Source: Aralia elata
Taxonomy: Eukaryota > Streptophyta > Magnoliopsida > Apiales > Araliaceae
Direction of reading: 5' to 3'
Length of the DNA: 64,000 bases
NCBI GenBank assembly: GCA_034770075.1
Contig: CM068385.1
Span: forward strand, 42,864,721-42,928,720
The notes under the pieces were generated by a model that did no database searches, was not told the origin of the DNA, and saw only the letters and a program-made list of their open reading frames with translations. Below are positions 44,601 to 56,999 of this stretch, piece after piece. Numbering within the stretch: position 1 is the first letter of the stretch; the number at the start of each line of letters is the position of its first letter. The position numbers were made by a program, and so were the translations under genes.

Positions 44601-45303
44601 TATATGCAAGTTTCCTTAACCTTACTCAAGTTTATATTGAGCAAGTTCCTCTTAACTCAAACCTGAGTTGTTATGTTTTAAGCATGCTAGTGGTTTAATT
44701 CTCTATAATTATTCCACCTCCTTAAAATTATTGATTCGCACATAGTGCATGTTGCATATGTCTATCAGGTATGAAAGGCTGATCACCTTCATTACCTTAA
44801 AGTTCAGTTAAATTTGTTCATGGTCATTATTGACACCCTGTATTATTGCATTCAGTCATTCAATTATTGAAATGCTGATTCATGCTCTTTCACAATTATT
44901 ATATTGTTAAAAATTCAAAAGTTTATTCATTCTTTCAATCGTGATATATCTCTATTGTAATTAAACTTGCTGAGCAAAGTAGTTGCTCACCCTTGCTATA
45001 TCATAATAACAAATTTTAGATTTAAGTCGAACGTTCGAGGAAAGACAGTACAAAAGCAAAGGATAAGATTATAGTGTTATGCATGATAACTAAATTAGGT
45101 ATTTGATATAAGTTAATTGTGTAAACTTTTTGTGAATTTAAAGGTAAATATGTATTAAAATAAAGGTTATAGACCTTGGGATATGTAGCAGAGATTATTG
45201 TATAAACAATTTATGTTCATATCTTTCGCAGTAGTTGTAAATAGGATGTATCGTGATGCACCAGGTCCGAGGTTCAAGGGACCCGGGTTTGGGGGCGTTT
45301 ACA
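41457..45303 (+). repeat. 3' LTR of element C
   Basis: About 3847 bases, TGTGACAACCC to GCGTTTACA. The body aligns with the D LTRs read on the minus strand. It has a minisatellite at 43875-44165 and the conserved hairpin at 44971-44989. The end TTTACA departs from the usual TCACA seen in D. Short frames such as 43129-43323 are not supported as genes. Confidence 0.85.
43875..44165 (+). repeat. Minisatellite in the C LTR (about 22-bp unit)
   Basis: Degenerate units close to TTTGCTGAATTAATGAATAT, about twelve in all, with later units reading GCTGGATT. Matching arrays lie in both D LTRs (about 53975-54300 and 61025-61345, reverse strand). Confidence 0.75.
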
Positions 45304-46544
45304 ATTTATGTCACAAAACATGCATGCATATACATTAACCATAATTATTAGTTTATACAAACTATAATATTTTATTCTCATCTTAGAATCATCTTTGGTT
45401 TCTTTGAAAACTTTGTCTGTTTCAACCTTTTATGCTTAATAAGGTTCCCTCACGACTTTAATATATAAAAAAAATACTTCATATCTTGAAGCATTAACTA
45501 TGGATATCCCAGTTTTTTTTTAAAAAATATCTTTTGCCTTTATTTGCAAAATTCAGAATTATATGGTTTATATATAGCTTTTATAGTATAAACACGGCTT
45601 ACTATATTATTTCTTTAATTTTTATGCTTTTTCGATAGTTCATGATTTAAATCATGCCATCGCCTCGTACGCGAATGCTTTACTTCATTAGTAACTTAGC
45701 TTCACATGTCATCTCACGAATAATTTACATTCTTACTTTGCATATGTTTTAAATTCATACATATGTCATTACGTAATTCCGTGTTCAAAATCTTTGTTTC
45801 GAACTCCGAAAACCCTTCGTTTTTACATTTCTAGGTTCAATATAATTTAAAACGGGTTTGCACATTTCATTATGCTACATAACCGTTTTACTTATCATTT
45901 CCCGAATTACGCTTGCATAGTTTTGAAAACTAACGGTTACATTACATTTCTATCGTTTTCTTTACGTTTGGAATGAGTTTTCGTGATATATAAACATTAT
46001 ATAATATCTATACATCTCTCTCGGTGTTTTGTTATGTATTAAACCGCCATAAAACCACCCAAACGTGTTGCGGGTAGTTCGCACACTAAACAACCCATGG
46101 TTGCTGCTATCTGCTGCTGCCATAGGGCAACAGCTCCTCATCCCTTGACACTCATTTCGTGGATTTTTAATTTACAATCCACAAATTCAATCCCGTTGTA
46201 TTTTGAATATGTTATAGGTGGCATATCCACCTATTTTTAGAAAATATAAACGATGCATTTTGAGTAAACCACACGAACCGGGACTGAGCCAAAACTGGGC
46301 AGCCGAACTGCTGCACAGCGCAGCCATGTGGCTGCCGCTGCTGCTGGCAGCCAGCCCCTTAGCGGCACAGCTACTTTGAAATTTTTTCATTCTTAGCTCG
46401 CATGATGGATCGCATTCATTTTCAAATATGTTACACATGGCTCATCATAACTAGGTTTTCATACTAACCTTTACATTCATACTTTTCTCTAAGAAGCTCA
46501 TACCTTCTTATCATTCAATTCTCATGACTCTACATTTTTCCTTC
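45304..46544. other. Unassigned non-coding stretch between elements C and E
   Basis: AT-rich sequence with a GC-rich, CTG/CAG-like patch near 46270-46370. An 83-codon minus-strand frame (46187-46438) is low-complexity and matches nothing I recognise. The stretch may be part of another retroelement into which E or C inserted, but I found no LTR end, PBS or target duplication to show this. Confidence 0.4.
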
Positions 46545-48363
46545 TGTTAGGTTTGTATATAACGCAAGCATGCAATCAAATTACATAAATAGAGCGGAAG
46601 CGCGATAAAACGGATTTTAAAATTTTACTACAAACCATCACCATGATCTATCCTTCTGTTCAATTATCAATTATACGAAAGAGAAAGAGAATAAGAATTA
46701 TACCCTCGTAGATCAAAGTTTTCTCGGGTACAAGTTCAACTCCTAGTCCTTCATGTTCTCCTCGAATTCCACCGATGAGATTCCTTTCTTTGATCAACGT
46801 TAGCCACGCAAGTGTTTGGCCTCTATAGGTGATCCACCAAGGAAGAATAGGTATTCAAGAAGTTGGGTGTTGGCAAAACCCTAGTTTCTATCTCTATAGA
46901 AATTGCAAGTACTCTCCACAATCTAATGCAAGAGTGTGTAATCCTAATCTATGATAATACTCCTCTTATTTATAAATGTAGAAATAACCCTTCCCTAAAC
47001 TATTTAGGATTAGGGTTTCTATTATAATTAAACTCCTTTAATTAATTATGCTCCTAATCCAATTAGGAATTCATGAGAGAGTACTTCTATTAATTAATTC
47101 TCAATCCCTATTAGGACTTAAATAATAGTAATAGCAATAATAATAATAAGACTCCTCTTATTAATTTATATTTAATATTTTTAAAATATTAAATAATAAA
47201 TACTAAACTATTTAATTTATTTTATCTCCATAGACTAAATTAAATACACATAACTTATTATTACAATCATGTCATTTACTTCTTAAATAAATATTTTCCT
47301 GTTGCGGTGTGACCCTTTAGGTTCTTCATATTAAACCGGTTGTGAATAAATCAATTAGAACAATTCTAATTATATTTAAATAAATTAATTAAACTATTTA
47401 ATTCATTTAAATAAATAATATTTATTCTACAATAAGGGTAAGCCCCTTAGCGATCAACGACTTTCCAGATAATATAGATTTCAACATTAATTACAAAAGA
47501 ACCTTTCAATGCATAGTTACTGTATAATTCAATCCTTCTACCATACAATGTCCTAATTAAATATAAGACATGGAATTACTGTCAAGTCTTATTTTATTTA
47601 ATTATATGTATTTCGATTCCTAAATGCACAACTCTAAATAATGCAAATTAGAAACTTCTTTCTAATTTCATTCTGCCTTGGCCAAGGACTACTGATTTGT
47701 CATTTATCGAATCACATAGGACATTCACATCTTTTACTAGACGTGGTAGATTCTTTGTTGATCATTCATCTATCTCCATCTCCAACTAATTATACTCAAT
47801 CATACCCTTTGTTATACCCTAAAGGTCTTAAGGGACATGTCAAAGTATAACTCATCATACACAAGATACTATGATGATCTCAAGTCTAAGGATCACTTGT
47901 ACTACTATCACTAGAGGAATTCCTATTGACAGGCGAGTAAAACTCCATTAGGTATTCCTTAGCGAGCCACGTTCAGTGAACTTATTCTCTAATAAGCACC
48001 TACATACTTGCTTTAGTGTCTCCACACAAATATATATGAGATCAATCATCCTCTTCCTAAGAGCAAGCAACGTATGTACTAATCTATCTGGATTCACTAA
48101 TCTCCTTTTTAGTAATCCAATGATTAGGAACGATTTTAGTTTGTGAGCTATCTAGAATTTAGATCTCATTAGCATGATCATCATCATGATTCTAAAAGCA
48201 TTGCTCAAAACTATGGGTTTATCACATTTAATATAGCAGCACCATGTAGATAATGTAAAATGCCTTTTAAGAAAATCAATTCTTTTATTAATAAATGAAT
48301 AAGATTACAAAGTATATGCTACATCATATCAAATATGATTGGCTTGTGTGCATACTACTTTCA
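46545..48363 (-). repeat. 3' LTR of element E
   Basis: On the minus strand it begins TGAAAGTAGTATGC right after the PPT and ends CCTAACA near 46545, about 1.82 kb. The right edge is firm because of the PPT. The left edge is chosen from the CA end and typical copia LTR-end content, and has no second LTR to confirm it. Confidence 0.65.
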
Positions 48364-48375
48364 ATCTCCCACATG
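48364..48375 (-). promoter_or_regulatory. Polypurine tract of element E
   Basis: On the minus strand CATGTGGGAGAT precedes the LTR start; GTGGGAGAT is the usual form of copia PPTs. Confidence 0.7.
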
Positions 48376-48377
48376 CA

Positions 48378-48965
48378 CTAAAGCCAATCGCTATGGTATC
48401 TAATACCCATCTTCTCTAAGTGACGATTAAACTGCTGTTGTGTTAAAGCTTTAGTAAATGGATCTACAATGTTGTCTTGAGAGTCCACACACTCCAGGGT
48501 GACATCTCCTCTTTCAATGATCTCTCTAATCAAATGAAACCGCTGCAACACGTGTTTGGATTTCTGATGAGACCTGGATTCCATAGCCTGCGCAACAGCT
48601 CCGGTGTTGTCACAGAATAAAGGTTCGACTCCTCTACTGCTAGGAACCACTCCAAGTTCAGTTATGAACTTCTTTATCCAAACAGCTTCCTTTGCAGCTT
48701 CACTTGCAGCTATGTACTCTGCCTCTGTCACTAAATTAGCAACTGTTTGCTGCTTGGAACTTTTCCAACTCACTGCGCCACCGTTTAAGGTAAATACGTA
48801 CCCTGAAACGGATTTACTTTCATCTTGGTCCGTTTGAAAACTCGAGTCTGTATAGTCCTCTAGTTTCAATTCAGACCCACCGTAGACAAGAAATACATCT
48901 TTAGTTCTTCTTAAGTACTTTAGGATATTTTTCACTGCCTTCTAGTGCTCTTCTCCTGGATTCGA
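48378..48965 (-). pseudogene. pol: RNase H region of element E pol
   Basis: The copia RNase H domain: a YTDSSFQTD block, then SVSGYVFTLNGG, then the EAEYIAASEA block that holds a catalytic Glu. It ends at a natural stop (48378), 15 bases from the LTR. A TAG at 48942-48944 replaces an expected Trp in the GEEHW motif, in frame with the upstream RT. Confidence 0.88.
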
Positions 48966-50114
48966 CTAATATCTGCTTGTTACACTAAGTGCATGAGCGA
49001 CATCTGGTCTAGTACATATCATACCGTACATGATAGATCCTATTGCTGATGCATAAGGAATCTTACTCATACGGTCTCTCTCCTCAGGTGTCTTTGGGGC
49101 CTGTTTCTTAGAGAGATGTATTCCATGGCTCATCGGCATGAGACCTCTCTTGGAATCTTCCATGCTAAACCTCTTTAGCATCGAGTCAATGTACTTTCCT
49201 TGGGTCAAGCCCAGCATCTTTTTAGATCTATCTCTATAGATCTTTATCCCCAAAATATAGGACGCCTCACCCAAGTCCTTCATGGAAAAATGTTTAGATA
49301 ACCATATTTTGATCGACTATAGCATAGGAACATCATTCCCTATCAGTAATATATCATCAACATATAATACAAGGAATGAAACAACGCTCTCACTAACCTT
49401 CTTGTACACACAAGGTTCATCCTTTTTTTTGATAAAATCAAACCTTTTGATTATCTCATCAAAACGGATGTTCCATCTTCGAGAAGCTTGCTTCAATCCA
49501 TAAATGGATCGTTGTAGCTTACAGACTTGGTTTGTTCTAACCGTTGAAATAAAACCCGTTGGTTGTATCATATATACATTTTCCTCAAGCTCTCCATTGA
49601 GGAAGGTTGTTTTCACGTCTATTTGCCAGATCTCGTTGTTATAATAAGCTGTAATTGCAAGCAAAATTCGAATGGACTTGAGCATAGCTACTGGTGAGAA
49701 GGTTTCATCATAGTCAACTCCTTGTCTTTGTTTGAAACCTTTTGCAACCAGTCCGGCCTTATAGGTCTCTACCTTGCCGTCCGCTCCAGTCTTTCTCTTA
49801 AAGACCCATTTGCACCCAATAGGCTTAATACCCTCAGGTGGTGAAGCCAAAGTCCATACTTGGTTTTCATACATGGAGTCCATCTCGGATTTCATGGCTT
49901 CTAGCCATTTCTCTGAGTCTTTACTACTCATAGCCTCTTCGTAAGTCAATGGATCATCATCATCTATGATGCGTACCTCATCATCATCCTCTATGATAAA
50001 TCCATACCTATCAGGTATCTTCGGTACTCTTCCATATTTACGAATAGGTAGGGGTACAGTAGGTTCTTTTACTTGGTCAGGTACTTGACTTTGATCCGTA
50101 GTATTTTGTGGTTC
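48966..50114 (-). pseudogene. pol: Reverse transcriptase region of element E pol
   Basis: Copia RT: GCKWVFKRK near the N-terminus, QIDVKTTFLNGELEE (the usual Ala of this motif is Thr here), YGLKQASR and the catalytic YVDD near 49350. Two in-frame TAG codons interrupt it: 49317-49319 just after YVDD, and 48966-48968 in the TSRYQSNPG motif, where Gln is expected. The reading frame itself is otherwise continuous with RNase H and, upstream, with integrase. Confidence 0.9.
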
Positions 50115-51131
50115 TTAAACTTCTTCAAGATATATCTTACTCCCACTGACCCCTTCAAGGATAAACTCCTTTTCCAATAAGGCAGCGTGTTTCGCAACAA
50201 ACACCTTTTGATTAGTAGGATGATAGAAATAATACCCTGCAGTTTCTTTAGGGTATCCCACAAATCTACACTTGTCAGATCTAGTCTCTAGCTTATCATG
50301 CTCAAACCTTTTGACATAAGCTGGACAACCCCAAGTCTTAACATACTTAAGATTTGGTTTCCTCCCTATCCATAATTCATATGGGGTCTTTGGGACGGAT
50401 TTGGTAAGTACCTTATTAAGTAGATATGTAGCCGTTTCTAGAGCATAACCCCAGAAGGATATTGGAAGGTTGGTAAAACTCATCATGGAATGAACCATGT
50501 CAAACAATGTTCGATTTCTCCTTTCATATACACCATTTAACTGTGGCGTCCCTGGTGGAGTCCATTTTGAGATTATACCATTTTCTTTGAGACAATTTAG
50601 AAACTCATTGGTTAAGTATTCCCCTCCTCGATCCGATCGAAGAATCTTAATACTCTTACCAGTTTGCTTCTCTACTTCACTTCTGAATTCTTTGAACCTT
50701 TCAAACGATTCAAATTTGTATTTCATTAAATACACATATCCAAATCTAGAATGATCATCAGTGAAAGTAATAAAATAAGAATACCATCCTCGTGCATTCG
50801 TTGTCATAGGTCCACATACGTCTATGTGTACCAACGCTAATAACTCTGTAACTCTTTCTCCTTTTCCACTAAAAGGGGATTTAGTCATCTTACCCATGAG
50901 ACAAGATTCACAAGTTGGATATGATTCGTAATCAGATAGCTCTAAAAGCCCATCTTTATGCAACTTGATTAATCTTTTTTCATTGATATGACCGAGTCTA
51001 CACTGCCACATAAAGGTATAATTAACATCATCTTTTTTTTCTTAGTTTGTTCAATTTGAAGTATATTTTCATGCAAGTCAAGTATGTAAAGTCCATTCAG
51101 TAAATTGCCAACACCATATAAAACATTTTTA
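50115..51131 (-). pseudogene. pol: Integrase region of element E pol
   Basis: Contains the HHCC zinc region (RLGHINEKRL to TCESC), then the DDE core with an Asp in IDVCGPM, an Asp in RSDRGGEY and the Glu in ERRNRTL, followed by the usual C-terminal WGCPAYVKR block. An 8-base homopolymer near 51033-51040 shifts the frame, and a second shift near 51145 cancels it. A TAA at 50115-50117 separates integrase from RT in the same frame. Confidence 0.9.
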
Positions 51132-51898
51132 TTATAAATAGAACAATTGTTGTTCTTTAATTATAATATCAAAACCATCCATATCTAATACAGAAATTAA
51201 AATAATGTTTCTAATGAGTGTTGGAACATAATAACAATTATTTAAACTAATGGACTTGCCCATAGGCAGTGCTAAACAATACGTTTCTACAGCTAATGCA
51301 GCAACCTTTGCTCCATTTCTCACTTGTAGGACGACTTCATCCTTGTTCAGCTTTTTATTTCTGCTTAGTCCCTGCATATTATTACATATGTGAGAACTAC
51401 AGCCGGTATCCAATACCCAAGTAGAATTTTGATTTTCAGAAAAATTAATTTCAATCATGAACAAACCTAGATCGGAAGTCGAAGCTTCTCCAAGCTTCTT
51501 TTGGTCCGCAAGATACTCCTTGCAGTTCCTCTTCCAGTGTCCCGGCTTATTGCAATGGTAGCAAATTCCTTTGCTATCTGAATTAGGTTTCTTTTTATCC
51601 TTTCTCTTCGCCTTGCCCATAGCCTTCTTGTTTTTCTTCTTTTTAGAAGATACCTTGGTCCTCTTCCTTTTCTTGGAAGAATCATCCACTAGTAAGACTT
51701 GGTTCTTGTTAGATGAGAAGTGACCTTCAGCAGTTTTTAGCATGTTAAGTAACTCAGGCAAGCTGACGTCCAACTTATTCATGTGAAAATTCACAACAAA
51801 TTGTGAGAAGGTGTCCGGGAGTGACTACAAGATCAAATCTTGACTTAACTCCCCATCCATCACGAACCCAAGCTGTCCAAGTTGTTCAATTAGATTGA
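51132..51898 (-). pseudogene. gag-pol: gag C-terminus and protease of element E
   Basis: Shows a Lys-rich stretch, one CCHC knuckle (CYHCNKPGHWKRNC) and the copia protease motif WVLDTGCSSHICNN with the active-site Asp. A TAG at 51825-51827 stands where a Gln is expected in an LILQSLP-like gag motif. The frame is lost near 51145, just before integrase. Confidence 0.88.
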
Positions 51899-52306
51899 TC
51901 ATCTTAAGGACATGAGTCTCAATGGCAGTCCCTCGGTCATACGAGATCGGAAGAGCTCCTTAGATATCTGATATCTAGCAGTTCTACTTTGCTTACCATA
52001 CAACTCTTCAAGGTGCAACAATATAGTAGGAGCATACATAGTTTCATGCTGACGCTGAAGCTCGTTACTCATGGATGCGAGCATGATGCATTGAGCCAAG
52101 ATTGCATCATCTTGCCACTTTCTGAAAGTAACAATCTCTTTCTCGGAGACTATTTCTGCAACATTTGCAGGGACTGGCGAATTTAGGACATAAGAAATCT
52201 TTTCAGCAGTGAGAACAATTCTCAGATTCCTTAACCAGTCCGTGTAATTCAGTCCGGTCAGTTTGTTAGCATCAAGTATACTACGCAGTGATAGTGAGTT
52301 TGACAT
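51899..52306 (-). pseudogene. gag: gag N-terminal part of element E
   Basis: Starts at ATG 52306 (MSNSLSLRSILD), with the LTGLNYTDWLRNLR motif typical of copia gag. An upstream in-frame ATG at 52345 is less likely because the family motif begins right after 52306. A one-base loss near 51930 moves the rest of gag to another frame. Confidence 0.85.
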
Positions 52307-52684
52307 TTTTAAATTCTGCATGTGAAATAGACAACATTTTAGCATACATTTATTTAATTAATTACCAAAATAAATTAGGTCTTTATTTTTTAAATTGGTA
52401 TCTCTCACTTTTCCATCAAACTATATTACCCTCAATATATAGTTCGACAAATCTAATTAAAGATTTTCTAGTGAGAATAAGGATCCCATTTCAAATGTAT
52501 ATAGCCTTGTGTGACAAAACAAACTATATATAAATAAATAGGTAGACAACTATTGTCAATTACATCACTATGTAACTCCTTGTATTTTGCCTCTTAGATT
52601 ATTTTAATCAAGTGTGACACATCCGAATCAAAATTATTCAAGTTAAGTCCAACCTAGCACTTCCATATATTCGAAAGAAAAACA
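52307..52684 (-). other. 5' leader of element E, proximal part
   Basis: Untranslated sequence upstream of gag. It contains CCTTGTGTGACA-like blocks (52503 and a weaker one near 52608) that recur beyond element D at 63813 and 63901, so the leader had a loose repeat of about 90-105 bp. Confidence 0.6.
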
Positions 52685-52689
52685 CTGTC
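52685..52689. repeat. Left target duplication of element D
   Basis: CTGTC, exact match to 63809-63813. Removing D joins the two halves of the E leader seamlessly. Confidence 0.93.
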
Positions 52690-55600
52690 TGTGAGCGCCC
52701 CCAAACCCGGGTCCCTTGAACCTCAGACCTGGTGCGTCACGATACATCATATTTACAACTATTGCAGAAGATATAAACATAAATTGTTTATACAATAATC
52801 TCTGCTACATATCCCAAGGTCTATAACCTTTATTTTAATACATATTTACCTTTAGAGTCACAAAAGGTTTACACAATTAACTTACATCAAATAACTAATT
52901 TAGTTATCATGCATAACAATATAATCTTGTCATTTGCTTCTGTCTTTTATTTTCCTCGAACATTCGCCTTAAATCTGAAATTTGTTCTCATGATATAGCA
53001 AGGGTGAGCAACTACTTTGCTCAGTAAGTTTAAATACAATAAGGATATATCATGATTGAAAGAATGAGTAAGCTTTAGAGTTTTTCAATAATATAATAAT
53101 TGTGAAAGAGCATGAATCAAAATTTCAATGATTAAATGACTGAATTCAATAACGCAGGGTGTCAATAATGACCATGGACCAATTTAACTGAACCTTAAGG
53201 TAATAAAGGTGATCAGCCTTTCATACCTGATGAACATATGCAACATGCACTAAGTGCGAATCAATAAATATAGATGTGGAATAATTCTCAATAATTAATC
53301 CACTAGCATGCTTGAAACATAATAACTCGAGTTTGAGTTAAGGAAGATACATTTCGATATGAAAATGAAGTTAAGATACTTGCACAAGGATAAGAAACTT
53401 GCTCAATATAAAAGTTGAGTAAGATGGAACTTGCTTAATATAAACTTGAGTAAGGTGAAGGAAACTTGCACAAGAATAGGAAACTTGCCTGTACTGTCGA
53501 TTACTTCTACGGAATTTAACTTAATCTCTTATGAAAGACCTATCAGTTATAAGATTGATCTTTCAATTAGCATATCATATATCACCTTATAATATCATTT
53601 CTTTATAAATAAATTATCTAACATTTAACCACATAACTAAATATTAGATAACATTTTAGCACCATACGCATTCATAATTCTAAAGCTAGCACACATCGAG
53701 TCTTTAACAGTGTTCAATATAATATGCTGAGTGGTTTCCCATAAACAACCAATAAACTAGTTTTCGTCTCGTCTACACTGTTTTCACAGTGAGTTAGATC
53801 GGTTGCTAGTTCGTATATACCTCCGCTCCCTGAAGGAATTGTTTAGCCCAGCTACTATACATCAACTATTAAAGAACACGACTGTACTACTACTTTATCA
53901 TAAATCTTATGACTTAACACTAAGACTTTCCTTTTATAAGTTCTTCTTTATAATCCATTAAGCCTGAATACCTAAACCAGCAAGTTGGATTATCTACACA
54001 TACTAATCCAGTAACCCGGATTCAAACTAGCATCCAATCCAGCACCCTGGATTCAAACTATCCTATAATCCAGCAACCTGGATTCATTAATTCAACAAAC
54101 TGTTTTTTAATCCAGCACATTGGATTCAAACTAACCTACAATTCAGTAAGTTAGATTCACTAATTCAGCAAACCATATTCATTAATTCAGCAAACTATAT
54201 TCATTAATTCAGCAAACTATATTCACCAATTCAGCAAGCCGAATACCACAATCCAGCAAGCCGAAATATGAATATAGCAAACCGTATTAGAAGCTGCATT
54301 CAAAAAAATGACTTAACCTCACTTAAAAATCGATTTTTATTTTCTTCAAATCTTTCCACACATATGTACATATATTCCATATACAAAAATACTTTCCTTA
54401 TGAAAGTTTTCAATTTCCTTTAACATTTTTCAAACGTCCGTTTTAACTTTCAAAATTAAGAAAAATGATCACTATCTTGCACAACTCCGATGATACCAAA
54501 TTTTTGATAACATCTTATACATATTAACAAGTACTCCCAGTTAAAATTTTGTGGCCATCGGAGTTATAGAACTTCAATTTTAGCCGTTTTCGTCAAAAAA
54601 CTCTACGTTTTTATTTTTCCGTAGATTCTTCGTCACATGTCGGAATGCGGCTATTTTTGGCCAGAAGCTACCTAACTCCCTATAATTTCAGTGGTAAAAA
54701 AGCCCTGAATTTATTGCACTTGTTAAGTGGTCAAAATAGTGCACACAAGCAAGGGGTTAGCGGGTTTTGGTCCCGTTTTCCGACTTGAGGTCCTTCGCCA
54801 TAAAATCTATAACTTTCATTCTACAAGGCCAAAAAATCTCAAATTTTTACAAAATTCATATAACTTATCATATTATCACTCCAAATGTTTCCGAAATTTT
54901 TAGAGAATAAATATTGGATGAAAATACCCCTGGATGGGACTGCCCTGTAGCAGCCCCTTTTTCCCCTTTGATCCACCTGGACTGTTTTCGTAAAACCAGT
55001 CTCTACGAATTTTGTACACATTATTTTTGACTTCTACCACTTGGGTTTAACACTTAACTTATATATATAGCACTATTCTTTAACGGATCGCAAAAAGAGC
55101 GAATAGATTTCAAATGGTACTCATATAAGGTGAACAAAAGTTAGGGTTTTCCAACCCTTTTTAAAACAAATAAGTACTCTTTTCTTTTCTTTTGAACAAA
55201 TCAACACCCAACATGCAAGATCTACACATAATATACTTATTCACATATAGATCAAGGGTTTTAGACCACAAGATCATAAATTTTTATATCACCAAAATCA
55301 AACAAAACTTAAAAGGAATTAACTAGTTATGGTTTAAAGGTTTTTATACCTTTCTTCCTTCTTGGTTCTTTTTTCTTCTTTCTCTTTTCTCCTTCCATGG
55401 CTTCCATGGCTACTCCTCCTTCTCTTCTCCTCTCTCATGGTCGGCATCCCCCTTTCTATTTCTCTCTCTTTCTTTAGTTTGCTACCTTGGGAAGTGAGAG
55501 AAATAAAAATAAAATAAAGTAAAATGTTTTAATTATTATTAGCCTATATCTATACATTATCTCCCAACAAATCTTTTCTCTCTATCTTATCTTATCACAT

Positions 55601-56759
55601 CTTATCTTTAGCACACTAGCAATCTTTGATAAGAATATGGTGGTCCACTAATAAAGGGACACATGGCTAGTTGGTACAAAAAATTAAAGTAAAGAAATCA
55701 TTACATACAATCCCCTTTTCTTCCTCTTATTGCCGGCAGCCTCCTTGCTTTATTTTGCTTCACTTTTGCTTTCCTTTTATTATTTTATAATATTAATTAA
55801 GTTGCTAAGAGTGCTCCCCAATTAGGCTAACAATTGGACTTCATTTTAAATCATTTTGGGCTCACTTTTAATCTATTTGAGCTACTAGTTTGCCAAGATT
55901 ATTAATCCAAATTTTTTACTAATTTAATAAGTGTTGGGCTAATTTAATTAGTCTACACATTAATTATCCAAGTCCATGATTAATTAAATGAGTGAGATTG
56001 GTTAGTAAACTAATTAGGCTAGTCCACTAGTTTTCCTTACTAATTATACTATTAAAATAAATTATTCATATAATACATAATTCTCATTAATTAATACTCA
56101 TATTAATTAATGTACAAAATTTATTCACTTACTATATTCACTTTAATTGAATATTTAATTATCTTATTATCTTATCAATGGTTTGATATAAAAAATCCTT
56201 AGGTTAGTCCACTAAATTAAATTACTATTAGTGGGACCTCCTTTAATTAACAATAATTTGGGCCATGTAAATTAGTATGGTTTACCACTTTTAATCTTTT
56301 ATACCTAATATATAATTAGGTTACAAGACCTTCCTTTATTTGTTTATATAAATAACAAATATAAACAAACACATAATATCCATATTCATTTACTCACATA
56401 TTAACACCAACTAATTTAATAAATTGAGATATTAAAATAAATCTCTTAAATTAAGTCATTAGTATATAATTAAAATACTATGACCACAAATTAACAATAA
56501 TCCTTTTGTTCACATCAAATTTATAGGTATTGTAATACCTTATCCATAATATTCATTCAAGTACATATAAATTCATTTCTAGGGTTTTGAAATTTTGTAA
56601 CCCATATTTTCTTTATTCTCTTTCAAATAGTAAACCATATACTTTTTTCTTAGAAATTTTAAATAAATCCACAAATTCCTATCTAGGTTTTATTCTTTAA
56701 CCTTTATTTAATCCTTCAAGATTTTATTAATAAATCTTATGAATTTTTGGGTTGTCACA
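52690..56759 (-). repeat. 3' LTR of element D
   Basis: On the minus strand TGTGACAACCC to GGGGGCGCTCACA. It contains the conserved hairpin (53005-53023), an AACTTGC-type repeat (about 53380-53490) and the CAGCAA/GAATT minisatellite (53975-54300). Compared with the other D LTR it has an extra 15 or so bases near 54935. No gene is supported. Confidence 0.92.
53975..54300 (-). repeat. Minisatellite in D 3' LTR
   Basis: Roughly 22-bp units (plus strand: AATTCAGCAAACTATATTCA and variants with AATCCAGCAACCTGGATT). The same array is in the D 5' LTR and the C LTR. Confidence 0.75.
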
Positions 56760-56771
56760 TTCTTCCCCCTT
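56760..56771 (-). promoter_or_regulatory. Polypurine tract of element D
   Basis: AAGGGGGAAGAA on the minus strand, immediately before the 3' LTR; identical to the tract of element C. Confidence 0.85.
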
Positions 56772-56999
56772 ATAAGGATTCCGTTCCCGGAATCACTATT
56801 ACATCAAAAGTACATATAAAATTTCATTACTACCTTTATCAAAAGTAGAATCTTATACATTTACATATTTGGCAAGTGTCGATTTGGCACTGCTTTTGAC
56901 CCTCTCCGGAGTCTAATTTCTTTACAATTTGTATCTATCCATTTTTGTTATTACCTATATCTTACTTTCGATATCCCATATGCCGGTTCTTACTATCAT

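Larger units (their letters stand above)
40317..45303 (+). mobile_element. Element C, right part
   Basis: Begins with the right TCCTC target duplication of A (40317-40321), then the rest of tandem unit 2, all of unit 3 and the complete 3' LTR. It is non-coding throughout. Confidence 0.85.

Noticed and set aside
46187..46438. Minus-strand 83-codon ORF
   Set aside because: Low-complexity Ser/Ala-rich product from a CTG-rich patch, with no recognisable domain.
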